Origin: a virus
Reading direction: 5' to 3' (one strand)
IMG/VR virus record: IMGVR_UViG_3300032050_013907
Coordinates: 1 to 32,182 of that record
Length of the DNA: 32,182 bases
This document shows, piece by piece, positions 1-7,723 of this stretch. How positions within the stretch are numbered: the first letter of the stretch is position 1; the number at the start of each line of letters is the position of its first letter. Both the position numbers and the translations under genes were made by a program. Under the pieces are notes generated by a model. That model did no database searches, was not told the origin of the DNA, and saw only the letters and a program-made list of their open reading frames with translations.

Positions 1-1267
1 AGCTTCAGAAGAAATTGTAGATATCGATTTCGGAAAGAAAATTAAGTCAAAAGTTTACGAAGGTGTTGAGGCAAACGTTTTCAAATTAAAGGATAAAATT
101 TATGTTCAAACTGTTAATCCAGCAATGAAACTCAATAAAATTTATGAGTCAAATGCTACTCAAGCAGTTAACATAATTAAAGACTTCATCAAGTTTGATA
201 TATCAGAGTCTTTGACCGAGTTTTTGAACGGAGAGGAAGCTTTCTTAAGTGTTATGAAAAATGACAAAAAAGAAATTGTCAAAAACATTGAAATCTTAGA
301 AGGTGAACTTAGAAAGATCGAAAATGTAAAACAACAGAATCCTCTTATTGCCCAGTCTCCAGAATTAATCAATTTGGAAGAAGGCATAGAAAACGAAATT
401 ACCTCTTTGAAAAATAAGTGGAACCAAGTTAATCTTGAAATCGAAAGATTTGAGAAGAAGGCAAATGATATTTCTTCAGTTAATGAAGAAATGGGATATC
501 CATTAGACACTGAAGTTAGAATTAAAAGAAATGGAGTAAAAGGTAAAGTGATTGGTGTTGATGGAAGTTCGAAGACTTATACAATTCTTTTTAAGGAAGG
601 AAAAACTGGTGAATACTTTTTCTCTGATGTCGAAGATTTAGCAGATGAAGTTGATCAGTATGACATCAACACTCCAGATATGGATCTTGAATTTACAAGT
701 GAGTCAGATCAAAGCTTATCTGTAGCACCTGGAGATAATAAAATGTCACAAGGTGACAAGGAGTTCGATTCAATGTATAAGAAGCATTTAGCTAAAGCTC
801 CTGATAATGATCCAAAGTCAGCAGCAACATTTATTGATAATGAGTCTAATTCAAATTTGGCCGCAGCTCCAGCTCCGAAAGATAAAAAAATAGAAACTGG
901 TAAAGCAGCAATTTCGAACAAAACTTTGGCAGCTGCTCCTGATGCAAAACAATCAGCTGGAAAAAAATTCATACAGGATTTGACTAATTCAAATTTAGCA
1001 GCAGCTCCTTCAGCAAAAATTAAGAGTGCAGCTCAATTCATTGACGATTTGAAGAAGCAAAACCTAGCTTTAAAAGAGAGCCAAAAGAATTCTCATATTG
1101 AAAAAGCTCCAAAGGCTAAATCAGAAAAGCCTAAGAAGTTTATGGAAGATGAAGAAGATGCTAATTTGGCAGCAGCTCCTGGAGATCACAAGAAGAACGG
1201 TAAGAAATTTGTAGAGGATACAAAGAGAGCAAATCTTTCTTCAGCTCCAAAAGCAAAAAAAAAATAA
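1..1267 (+). CDS. Repeat-rich protein of unknown function, 5'-truncated by window edge
   Basis: The reading frame is open from base 2 and has no stop before 1265, so the first ATG (125) may be internal and the gene probably begins upstream of the window. Predicted segments are an N-terminal globular part, a charged coiled-coil-like region (about 240-480), an SH3/KOW-like beta segment (about 500-650, with VRIKRNGVKGKVIGVD), then a low-complexity C-terminal half. That half has about eight degenerate units ending in NLAAAP, TLAAAP, HLAKAP or NLSSAP, separated by Lys-rich linkers with KKFI(D/E)D-like motifs. It ends in Lys codons on a run of ten A residues (1255-1264) before TAA, and the -1 frame stays open beyond. 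If translation did start at 125, the N-terminus MKLNKIYE would resemble the (L/I)xE leaders of the head-region genes. I do not recognise the family; a virion or assembly role is only a guess from context. Confidence 0.75.
   Translation, partial: ASEEIVDIDFGKKIKSKVYEGVEANVFKLKDKIYVQTVNPAMKLNKIYESNATQAVNIIKDFIKFDISESLTEFLNGEEAFLSVMKNDKKEIVKNIEILEGELRKIENVKQQNPLIAQSPELINLEEGIENEITSLKNKWNQVNLEIERFEKKANDISSVNEEMGYPLDTEVRIKRNGVKGKVIGVDGSSKTYTILFKEGKTGEYFFSDVEDLADEVDQYDINTPDMDLEFTSESDQSLSVAPGDNKMSQGDKEFDSMYKKHLAKAPDNDPKSAATFIDNESNSNLAAAPAPKDKKIETGKAAISNKTLAAAPDAKQSAGKKFIQDLTNSNLAAAPSAKIKSAAQFIDDLKKQNLALKESQKNSHIEKAPKAKSEKPKKFMEDEEDANLAAAPGDHKKNGKKFVEDTKRANLSSAPKAKKK
745..1255 (+). repeat. Degenerate NLAAAP-type protein repeats
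   Basis: Within the first gene, a short motif (NLAAAP or variants TLAAAP, HLAKAP, IEKAP, NLSSAP) recurs roughly every 20-30 codons, each time followed by charged Lys/Asp-rich sequence and usually preceded by a KKF(I/V/M)(D/E/Q)D-like segment. The repeats are visible at protein level and only partly at DNA level, where variants of ttggcagcagctcct recur. They could be short linear binding motifs on a disordered tail. Confidence 0.6.
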
Positions 1268-1509
1268 ACACTAATAAAATAACTGAGTCTGAGGCCTCTC
1301 CAGAACATGGATTAGGCAACAGACTCAGTTTTATTTTGGACGATTTGAAAGATTGTCTGAATAAAATACAAGAACTAGAAACTTCTAGTATAGAAAATGG
1401 TAAAATTGGAATAGACATTATTAAAGATTCAAGGGAAAATTTGGAACAATTAAGAAAAAATTTAGAAGATCAAATCGCTAAGCTCCAAAATAACCTGCCC
1501 GAATCATGA
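1264..1509 (+). CDS. ORF without ATG, possible -1 frameshift extension of the upstream gene
   Basis: Between the TAA at 1265 and the sigma gene at 1506 the frame -1 to the upstream gene is open. It encodes about 80 residues of helix-prone, charged sequence (for example LRKNLEDQIAKLQNN) and ends in TGA that overlaps the sigma ATG as ATGA. It has no ATG. Two ways to express it can be seen. One is -1 slippage on the A10 run (1255-1264), which contains A_AAA_AAA in the correct phase and would fuse it to the upstream protein. The other is an unusual start such as TTG at 1336. The exact ATGA junction, the usual arrangement of neighbouring genes, argues that the region is coding. I recognise no family. 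Confidence is in this being coding, not in the mechanism. Confidence 0.45.
   Translation: MNTNKITESEASPEHGLGNRLSFILDDLKDCLNKIQELETSSIENGKIGIDIIKDSRENLEQLRKNLEDQIAKLQNNLPES
1282..1337 (+). other. Ten-base-pair stem-loop followed by T-rich run
   Basis: ACTGAGTCTG (1282-1291) pairs perfectly with CAGACTCAGT (1320-1329). The 28-nt loop includes the palindrome GAGGCCTC, and the 3' arm runs into TTTATTTT. It lies 17 nt after the A10 run. It could be a weak intrinsic terminator for the upstream gene or a stimulator of frameshifting. The spacing is longer than is typical for -1 frameshift stimulators, so its role is open. Confidence 0.5.
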
Positions 1510-1862
1510 TATATGTAAAAAACAAAGACCTTAAAAGAGCTTTATTAGAAAGCAAAGAGAAAGGGGAATTAACATCAGAAACTGTAAAAATGTTTACTTT
1601 GATAGTTAATGGAATGTCTAAGACTCACTCTTATAGGGACACAGAAGATAGAGAAGACTGCATATCTGCTGGATTAGAAGATTTAGTAAAATACTGGAAT
1701 AGATACGATCCAGCAAAATCAGATAATCCCTTTGCTTTCATTTCTCAGATTGCACACAACGGTATGAAGAAAGGTTGGAAAAAGATACATCCACCAAAAT
1801 CTATCAAGACCATTCCATTTTCTAGAATAGTAAAAGAGGAAAACTCTAATTACAACATCTAA
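1506..1862 (+). CDS. 55: gp55-like late-transcription sigma factor
   Basis: A small protein (118 aa) resembling the sigma region-2 core of T4 gp55, the phage sigma factor that directs host RNA polymerase to late promoters. The diagnostic part is residues 43-80: a helix with YRDTEDREDCISAGLEDL followed by YWNRYDPAKSDNPFAFIS, matching the family pattern of an acidic helix, then F/YDP.K..NP.A(F/Y). The next segment has IAHNGMKKGWKKI, basic and helix-forming. It is shorter than T4 gp55 (185 aa), and I see no obvious counterpart of the C-terminal clamp-binding segment. Start ATG 1506 overlaps the previous ORF's TGA. Its candidate target boxes (GATATATA) lie upstream of many genes in this window. 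Family call is good; function is inferred from the family. Confidence 0.75.
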   Translation: MIYVKNKDLKRALLESKEKGELTSETVKMFTLIVNGMSKTHSYRDTEDREDCISAGLEDLVKYWNRYDPAKSDNPFAFISQIAHNGMKKGWKKIHPPKSIKTIPFSRIVKEENSNYNI

Positions 1863-1879
1863 TCCCTATTATTCATTTT

Positions 1880-1891
1880 GAATATATAAAG
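1880..1891 (+). promoter_or_regulatory. Candidate late promoter upstream of gp4 gene
   Basis: GAATATATAAAG resembles the recurrent (A/G)GATATATA box in this window and the T4 late-promoter core TATAAATA. It sits 49 nt before the gp4 start, longer than at most other genes; the extra leader holds an 18-bp palindrome. Confidence 0.5.
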
Positions 1892-1905
1892 TCACTGTGT
1901 AGCGG

Positions 1906-1923
1906 AATTCTGTATACAGAATT
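1906..1923. promoter_or_regulatory. Perfect 18-bp palindrome in the gp4 leader
   Basis: AATTCTGTATACAGAATT is its own reverse complement. It lies between the late-type promoter box and the gp4 start, so it would be in the transcribed leader as a hairpin or act as a DNA operator. No protein known from this window is assigned to it. Confidence 0.55.
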
Positions 1924-1940
1924 TAAACATTTTGTAGGAA

Positions 1941-2435
1941 ATGAAAAACATAAAGAACTTAAGACCTAATAAAAACTCAGTCTATCAACAAGGACTTTAT
2001 GTTCCGACAAATCCGAAAAAGTATATAGGGGATATCAACAACATTATTTACAGAAGTTCTTGGGAAAGAAGATTCTGCCAGTATTGCGATATGAACCCAA
2101 ATATTACTAAATGGAGTTCAGAAGCAATTTGTGTTAAGTACTGGAGTCCAATCGATAAGAAAGAGCACAATTACAACATAGATTACTATATCCAGGTAAA
2201 AAAAGGTGATGTTCTAGAAAACTGGTTAATAGAAATCAAACCAGAAGATCAGTATGCTTTAGATAAAAGACCAAAAGAACCAACTGGAAACTTAACTGAG
2301 AAGAAGATTCGATCATATAATGAAAAGCTTAAGATCTGGATCACTAACAGGGCAAAGTTTGAAGCTGCTAAAAGATTTGCAGAAGATAGAGGCTACAAGT
2401 TCGGAGCTATTAATGAGAAATTTATAATGCGATGA
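1941..2435 (+). CDS. 4: gp4-like head completion protein
   Basis: A 164-aa protein with the signature of T4 gp4 (also called gp50/65 in older maps), which acts after DNA packaging to finish the head so that tails can attach. Key features are GLYVPTNPKKYIGD near the N-terminus, then YRSSWERRFCQYCD, KWSSEAICVKYWSP, a Tyr-rich strand ending in NIDYYIQV, and WLIEIKPE. This arrangement (SSWE, then D in a strand, then E-x-K) looks like a PD-(D/E)xK nuclease-type fold, as noted for this family. T4 gp4 is about 150 aa, so the size fits. The ATG is the first in frame after the leader. The stop overlaps the next start as ATGA, suggesting translational coupling. Confidence 0.85.
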   Translation: MKNIKNLRPNKNSVYQQGLYVPTNPKKYIGDINNIIYRSSWERRFCQYCDMNPNITKWSSEAICVKYWSPIDKKEHNYNIDYYIQVKKGDVLENWLIEIKPEDQYALDKRPKEPTGNLTEKKIRSYNEKLKIWITNRAKFEAAKRFAEDRGYKFGAINEKFIMR

Positions 2436-3025
2436 AATCCTTCCAGGAAAGGTTCGAAGAATATCAATTGAGTGTCTCTGGTCTGTCTTCCTTATCCGAT
2501 GCTTCATTTCTGTTTTGGAGAGAAAATTATCTTGACAAAAAATCAACCTTACAGATTTCTGATTTTCTAGTTGGTAAAATATATTCCTTTGATTACAACG
2601 ATAAACTCGATAAATCAAAGAAATTCGTAAACAGAAGACCTCTTTTGTTTTTTATGGGATTCTTTAACTCCCAAGATAAACTTGTATTTAGTGGGCTAGA
2701 TTTAGTTCTTATTCCTCCTCAATATAGACTTGCTTTTTTCAGTAGAATAAGTAGTGTCTATGAATCCCAAATATCGACCAATGTTCAAAGGATAGAAAAA
2801 GGTGATGTTTTAGAACAGGTGCAATTAAAATGTGACTATCCAACTATGGATTTAATCATGAAAGGAATTCCTTGGAAGAATTCTTATAGAGCTTGGGATT
2901 TACAGAAAATAAGAGATGCAAAAGAAATTACCTACGAAGATTGGACTAGAATAGTATATCTGCATACCAGGGCAATTGAAGGGACCCCGATTGAAGAGAT
3001 ATATAAGAAAAACTCACTAGCATAA
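2432..3025 (+). CDS. Conserved T4-like phage protein of unknown function, between gp4 and portal
   Basis: A 197-aa protein with no clear catalytic motif. The central part reads as a beta-rich domain with GKIYSFDY, then NRRPLLFFMGFF, GLDLVLIPPQYRLAFF. From memory, this pattern (aromatic GK-Y-F-Y strand, P-L-hydrophobic strand, G-L-(D/N)-L..hPP..R) recurs in a conserved protein of T4-like marine phages whose function I cannot state with certainty. The C-terminal part is helical, with an MKGIPWKNSYRAWDL segment. Its position between head-completion and portal genes suggests a head or packaging role, for example a gp2-like DNA-end protector, but this is only positional inference. Start overlaps gp4 (ATGA) and its stop overlaps the portal start (TAATG). 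A late-promoter-like box lies inside its last codons. Confidence 0.6.
   Translation: MKSFQERFEEYQLSVSGLSSLSDASFLFWRENYLDKKSTLQISDFLVGKIYSFDYNDKLDKSKKFVNRRPLLFFMGFFNSQDKLVFSGLDLVLIPPQYRLAFFSRISSVYESQISTNVQRIEKGDVLEQVQLKCDYPTMDLIMKGIPWKNSYRAWDLQKIRDAKEITYEDWTRIVYLHTRAIEGTPIEEIYKKNSLA
2996..3007 (+). promoter_or_regulatory. Candidate late promoter for the portal genes, embedded in coding sequence
   Basis: GAGATATATAAG lies inside the 3' end of the preceding gene, 17 nt before the first portal ATG. Sequence and spacing match other late-type boxes in this window. Confidence 0.5.
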
Positions 3026-4629
3026 TGGCTGGATTTACAGATGGCAAAAAAACTTTTTTTAGCTCTATTGTAGAGAATATTAAAAAAGTGGGAAATTTCG
3101 GAATGGCTTATGGAGATCTAGTCGTAAAAAATTCCTATGCAGTTGGTGTTACTGAGGCACAATTTCTTAAGAAAGGTGGTATAAAGGATGAGTCATTCCT
3201 TTTCGGGATAAGAAAAGCAGATACCACAACAAAACAATACATAGCTTATTTTGATAAGGATTTCAAGAACAAAAGACATTATGTTCAAGGGTTTGCACAA
3301 AATCCGGAAATAGAATTCATATTAGATACTGTATGTGATGAATCGATAGTTTATGATGATAAGAATTTCTGGGCTTATTTCTCTTTCATGCAACATGAAG
3401 ATGTCGATAAAGAAATCTATGCTCAGACCCAAAAAAGATATAAAGAAATTTATAACCTATTTGGATTCAATCAGGATATCTCAGCTTGGCATTTATTCCG
3501 CAAATTTTTAGTAGAGGGAAATCTTGCTTTTGAAATAGTTTTCGATAAGAAAGGAAAAAGTATAGTTGGATTCAAAGAAATAGATGCAGCATCGTTAGTT
3601 CCAACTGTAGAAGCTCAGCCTGATGGATCTTTCGTTGATATCTGGATTCAATATCCTGATAATCCTTCCTTAACCAGAAAATTGTACGATTCGCAAATCA
3701 TCTATATAAGTTACGCCAAGGGTGGTGGTACAGCTTCGAGAATAAGCTACATTGAAAGATTAATAAGGTCATTCAATTTGCTTAGAATCATGGAGCACAC
3801 TAGGATAATTTGGAACGTGATGAATTCCTCTTATCGTATGGCTATGACTGTACCAATAGGTACAAAATCACCACAAAAAGCCAAACAAACTCTAGGTGAA
3901 CTTATGTCAATTTACAAAGAGGACATAAGATTAAATACAGACTCTGGTGAGTTAACAGTTGACGGAAGGCCAAAAATACAATTCTTCAAGAATTATTTAA
4001 TGCCATCTTCTCCTAATGGAACTCCAGATATTCAGCCTTTACCAGGAGCTGGTGATGCCACTGCATTTTCTGATACAAAGGCTCTTCAATATTTTGCAAA
4101 CAAATTAAGGATAGATTCAAAAGTTCCAGTTTCAAGATTTGGAAGAGAAGACAGCGGATCTGAAGGAACTATTTCCTTTGGAGCAGATGGATTGGATATG
4201 GAAGAAATTAGATTTAGTAAATTCATAAACAGGCTAAGGTCAATCTACCAAGAAATCTTAATGAAACCCCTCTGGGTCCAATTTTGTTTGGACTTTCCGC
4301 ATCTCAAAAATGACTATATAATTAAATCCGAATTTGGTCTTGATTACGTGAAAGAGAACATGTTTAAAGAAGCCAAGGAGATGGAAATTATGACAGCAAG
4401 AAAAGATCAAGTGATTAAAATATTGGGCTTGAAAAATTCAGAGGGTAAACCATATTTTAGTTTACAATTCTTGCTCGACAGATATCTTGGAATGACAGCT
4501 CAAGATAGAATTGATAACGAAAAAGCTAAGAAAGAAGCTGCTGAGAAGAAAAAAGAAGCAGAAGGAAAAGAGGGTGAGGGCACGGAAGAAACTAAACCTG
4601 AAGAAGCTGCAGGAGAATTTAAATTATAA
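3025..4629 (+). CDS. 20: Portal protein, gp20-like (copy 1)
   Basis: The portal forms the ring at the single packaging vertex through which DNA enters and to which the neck attaches; it also nucleates prohead assembly. This 534-aa protein matches T4 gp20 in length (524 aa) and pattern. Visible landmarks are AYFDKDF and ILDTVCDESIVYDD near residue 100, FLVEGNLAFEIVFD, GFKEIDAASLVPTVE, a helix with ERLIRSFNLLRIMEHTRI, TVPIGTKSPQKAKQTLGELM, and the C-terminal RFSKFINRLRSIYQEI preceding the family's KPLW segment. The last 40 residues are a Lys/Glu-rich low-complexity tail. Start is the TAATG overlap with the previous gene. It is followed after 2 nt by a second homologous portal gene; the two share the same order of motifs and about half of their residues by eye. 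Confidence 0.9.
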   Translation: MAGFTDGKKTFFSSIVENIKKVGNFGMAYGDLVVKNSYAVGVTEAQFLKKGGIKDESFLFGIRKADTTTKQYIAYFDKDFKNKRHYVQGFAQNPEIEFILDTVCDESIVYDDKNFWAYFSFMQHEDVDKEIYAQTQKRYKEIYNLFGFNQDISAWHLFRKFLVEGNLAFEIVFDKKGKSIVGFKEIDAASLVPTVEAQPDGSFVDIWIQYPDNPSLTRKLYDSQIIYISYAKGGGTASRISYIERLIRSFNLLRIMEHTRIIWNVMNSSYRMAMTVPIGTKSPQKAKQTLGELMSIYKEDIRLNTDSGELTVDGRPKIQFFKNYLMPSSPNGTPDIQPLPGAGDATAFSDTKALQYFANKLRIDSKVPVSRFGREDSGSEGTISFGADGLDMEEIRFSKFINRLRSIYQEILMKPLWVQFCLDFPHLKNDYIIKSEFGLDYVKENMFKEAKEMEIMTARKDQVIKILGLKNSEGKPYFSLQFLLDRYLGMTAQDRIDNEKAKKEAAEKKKEAEGKEGEGTEETKPEEAAGEFKL

Positions 4630-4631
4630 CT

Positions 4632-6278
4632 ATGGCTGGATTTATAGATAACTTAGGAAAATTCAATCCCAACATATCGAGGATTATTAAAAATCTCAGC
4701 GGGTTAGGAAGCTTTGGAATGGATTACAAAGATCTTGTGATTCAAGACTCTATGGCTATTGGTATATCTGAAGCCAATATGAGGGAAAGATTCGGTTTTT
4801 CTGAGGATGACGAAGATTTCATTTATAGTATAGCTGCTCAAGACACATCTAATAGGAAATATATCGCTTATTTTGATAAAGACTATCCTTACAAAAGAGA
4901 TTTCTTAAGAACGTTTGCCCTCAATGCTGAAATAGAATACATTCTAGACACTATTTGTGATGAAGCCATAGTGTACGATGAGAAAAACTTCTTTTGTCAT
5001 CCTAGCATGATTAATATGGATTTAAAGGAGGATGTGGTACAAGCGCTTAGGAAGAACTTCAGAAAACTTTATGTACTTCATAATTTTGCCAATGGGTTAA
5101 CTGGTTGGCAATATTTCAGACAACTTTTAGTTGAAGGGTTTCTTGCTTTTGAGATCATATACTCTAGCGATGGTAAAGAAATTGTGGGATTCAAAGAACT
5201 CGATGCAACAAGTTTAACCCCTGCAGTTGAAAAAAGACCCGATGGCACAAGAGAATCTATCTGGTGGCAATACTATGGTGAAACTACAAGACAAAGAAGA
5301 CTTTTGGATGCCCAAGTTATTTACATATCTTATGCTAAGGCCAACACTGCATCAAGAACATCTTATACGGAAAGATTGATTAGATCTTATAACTTGTTAA
5401 AGATCATGGAGCATTCTAGGATTATCTGGAATGTTATGAACTCGCAGTTTAGAATTAAAATGACAGTTCCTATCGGAAGTAAGTCACCACAAAAGGCAAA
5501 AGAGACACTTGGCGAGCTTATGTCAGTTTACAAGGAGGATATTAAACTCGATACAACATCAGGAGAACTTGCTATTAATGGAAGACCAGATTTACAGTTT
5601 TATAAAAACTATCTTTTTCCTCAACAAGCAGGGAATAGTGTTAAAGTAGAAACCATTAATGCTCAAGGGCCAAACTTGAACATTATGGATTCTGTTGTTT
5701 ATTTCTATAACAAACTCAGACAGGATTCAAAAATACCTTACAATAGATTTAGTGCAAGATGGGGGGTTGGGGCTGGAAATCCTTTTAAAATCCCAGCAGA
5801 TGGATCTGAAAGAGATGAAGTAAGATTTTCAAAGTTTGTTACAAGATTAAGGTCTATATTCCAAGAGATTGTTGTTAAACCCCTTTGGATTCAAATGTGT
5901 TTAGATTTTCCAAGCCTTAAGAATGACCCAGAATTTAGAAGTCAAATAGGGGTTAAGTTCGAAAGTGACAATGTTTTTGGTGAATCCAGAGAAATTGAGC
6001 AACTTATTAAGAAAATCGATTTTGTTACATCATTGGGAGAAATCAAAGAAAATGTAAACGATGAAGAAGTACAATATTTCAACCAAGACTTCCTCATTGA
6101 AAGGTTCTTGGATTTAAACTATGATGACATTAGGATGAACAAAACTTACATTGAAAAAAGTCAAGGAGCTTCTGGTGTAGCAACAGAAGGGGGAGCAGCA
6201 CCAGCTGAAACTACTCCAGCTGCTGAAACACCTGCGACAGAAACTCCAGCTGCCGAAACACCACCTGCAGAAGCATAA
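4632..6278 (+). CDS. Portal protein, gp20-like (copy 2, tandem paralog)
   Basis: A 548-aa paralog of the preceding gene, collinear over nearly its whole length: identical MAGF start, then AYFDKDYPYKRDF, ILDTICDEAIVYDE, LVEGFLAFEIIY, YTERLIRSYNLLKIMEHS, RIIWNVMNS and SPQKAKETLGELMSVYKED. Differences cluster in three places: the acidic insertion around residue 57 (SEDDEDF), the region around residues 330-370 that differs also in T4-like portals, and the C-terminal tail, which here is Ala/Pro/Thr/Glu-rich with repeated AAETP-like units instead of Lys/Glu-rich. No stop or frameshift breaks it and all core segments remain, so both copies look functional. Only 2 nt separate the genes, so they are probably co-transcribed. 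It could build mixed rings, act at another stage, or be a specialised duplicate. Confidence 0.85.
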   Translation: MAGFIDNLGKFNPNISRIIKNLSGLGSFGMDYKDLVIQDSMAIGISEANMRERFGFSEDDEDFIYSIAAQDTSNRKYIAYFDKDYPYKRDFLRTFALNAEIEYILDTICDEAIVYDEKNFFCHPSMINMDLKEDVVQALRKNFRKLYVLHNFANGLTGWQYFRQLLVEGFLAFEIIYSSDGKEIVGFKELDATSLTPAVEKRPDGTRESIWWQYYGETTRQRRLLDAQVIYISYAKANTASRTSYTERLIRSYNLLKIMEHSRIIWNVMNSQFRIKMTVPIGSKSPQKAKETLGELMSVYKEDIKLDTTSGELAINGRPDLQFYKNYLFPQQAGNSVKVETINAQGPNLNIMDSVVYFYNKLRQDSKIPYNRFSARWGVGAGNPFKIPADGSERDEVRFSKFVTRLRSIFQEIVVKPLWIQMCLDFPSLKNDPEFRSQIGVKFESDNVFGESREIEQLIKKIDFVTSLGEIKENVNDEEVQYFNQDFLIERFLDLNYDDIRMNKTYIEKSQGASGVATEGGAAPAETTPAAETPATETPAAETPPAEA

Positions 6279-6400
6279 TCCACGTTTCCATTTTCTTCAT
6301 ATTATTCCTTTCACTGGAAACTCCTGTGTTTTTTGGTGTAAAATAGTAGGAATTTTTTTTTCTTCTTCTAATTTTCTTAAATTTGCTTAAAACAAATAAC

Positions 6401-7723
6401 ATGCAAAAAGAACTTTCTGTCCTTCTACAAATAGAATCTACTACTGGAGAGGGATCACAAAAAATCAAACAGGATCTCATTAAAAACAACTACTCGAAAG
6501 AGTTAGAGTATTTGCTAAAAGTTGCTTTAGATCCTTTTTTGACCACTAAACTACACAAATTAGAAGTCATAGAAGAAAGTCCATATTTAGTCCAATATGA
6601 CGCATTCGAAAAGTTTGTAGATCTAACAAGCAGACTTTTTGAAGCACCAGCACCAAATGACAAATTTCGAGAAGAGGCTTTTGAGCTAGTTAATTGTACT
6701 CAAGCTTCTTTTGAAGAAAGAAAAATGCTCGGTAAGGTCCTAACCAAAAGATTGAATATAGGAATCGGAGCTAAATTAATCAACAAGGCATTCGGAAGAG
6801 AAGTTATACCTGATCCTAGTCTGATGTTAGCAGAGGACGATGAGAAAGAGATAAACAAATGGGGGAAAATCATATGTGAGGAAAAATATGACGGAGTTAG
6901 AATAATCGCTTTCGTGTCAGGACAAGAAGTTAAATTCTTCACGAGGGCTTTCAATGAAATTTCTTCTGGATATCTTTCAGTCATAGCAAACGAATGTAAA
7001 CTTCTTATTAAAAATTCAGGATTAGAAGGCGATTGGTTTTTAGACGGTGAACTTACAGACTCAAATAGAAAAAGTGTTTCTGGAAAAGTTAACCAAATGC
7101 TCAAAGGAAAACCTGCAAGTTCTATAGGTGATGATTTAATGTTCAATGTTTTTGATCTTGAAGATGCAGAAACTCTGAAAAGAGGCAAGGGGGTAATTCC
7201 TTTTGAAATAAGGAGACAAACATTAGAAGGGGTATTTGAAAAATCCCCAACATATTCCGTAACATTGGCTGAATCATTTGTTACAAAAGAAAAAGAAGAC
7301 ATCTATAGTTACTATAAAAATATAGTTAGTAAAGGTGGTGAAGGAGTTATTCTTAAAAATCCAGATCACGTTTACGAATGTAAAAGATCAAAAAATTGGA
7401 TTAAACTCAAAGAAGTAAACGAGTGCGATTTAGTAATTAAAGGTTGGTACCCAGGAGAAGGAAAAAGAGAAGGATTTATAGGAGGGTTTATTTGTGAGGA
7501 TCAAACCGGAATATTAAAGGTAAAAATAGGATCTGGTTTTACTGACAACGATCTTCATGAATTGAGTGTTGAACCAGATCAACACATCGGTAAGATATGT
7601 TCAGTTCAGTACAATGTAATAATCAATGACAAAAACAACAATTGGTCATTATTCTTACCAAGATTTATAGAAATACGAAACGATAAAACTTTAGCAGACG
7701 ATTTTACAGAAAATTGCAAATGA
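6401..7723 (+). CDS. 30: ATP-dependent DNA ligase, gp30-like
   Basis: Seals nicks in duplex DNA using ATP during replication and repair. All nucleotidyltransferase motifs can be read: motif I EEKYDGVRI with adenylated Lys at about residue 162, motif III FLDGELTD, motif IV GGEGVILKNP and motif V NWIKLK, followed by an OB-fold-like C-terminus (DLVIKGWYPGEG, GGFICED, KVKIGSGFTD). The predicted protein is 440 aa, against 487 for T4 ligase. I chose ATG 6401; an in-frame TTG at 6383 would add six residues and looks less likely. The TGA overlaps the next gene as ATGA, coupling it to the clamp loader. The 120-nt gap upstream is T-rich and has no clear late-type promoter, in keeping with early or middle expression, but this is inference. 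Confidence 0.9.
   Translation: MQKELSVLLQIESTTGEGSQKIKQDLIKNNYSKELEYLLKVALDPFLTTKLHKLEVIEESPYLVQYDAFEKFVDLTSRLFEAPAPNDKFREEAFELVNCTQASFEERKMLGKVLTKRLNIGIGAKLINKAFGREVIPDPSLMLAEDDEKEINKWGKIICEEKYDGVRIIAFVSGQEVKFFTRAFNEISSGYLSVIANECKLLIKNSGLEGDWFLDGELTDSNRKSVSGKVNQMLKGKPASSIGDDLMFNVFDLEDAETLKRGKGVIPFEIRRQTLEGVFEKSPTYSVTLAESFVTKEKEDIYSYYKNIVSKGGEGVILKNPDHVYECKRSKNWIKLKEVNECDLVIKGWYPGEGKREGFIGGFICEDQTGILKVKIGSGFTDNDLHELSVEPDQHIGKICSVQYNVIINDKNNNWSLFLPRFIEIRNDKTLADDFTENCK

Noticed and set aside
6285-6322. Terminator after the second portal gene
   Set aside because: GTTTCCA and TGGAAAC can pair, but the loop is 24 nt and no T-run follows directly.
6378-6385. Bacteroidota-type promoter (TAnnTTTG) before ligase, and TATATTTG at 17431
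   Set aside because: Only the -7-like box is visible; no TTG at the required upstream distance. In AT-rich DNA this is weak.
6383-6400. TTG start for the DNA ligase
   Set aside because: An ATG in the same frame follows after six codons and gives a normal family N-terminus.
6700-7302. 200-aa minus-strand frame opposite the ligase
   Set aside because: It is a shadow of the ligase gene, whose motifs are intact on the plus strand.
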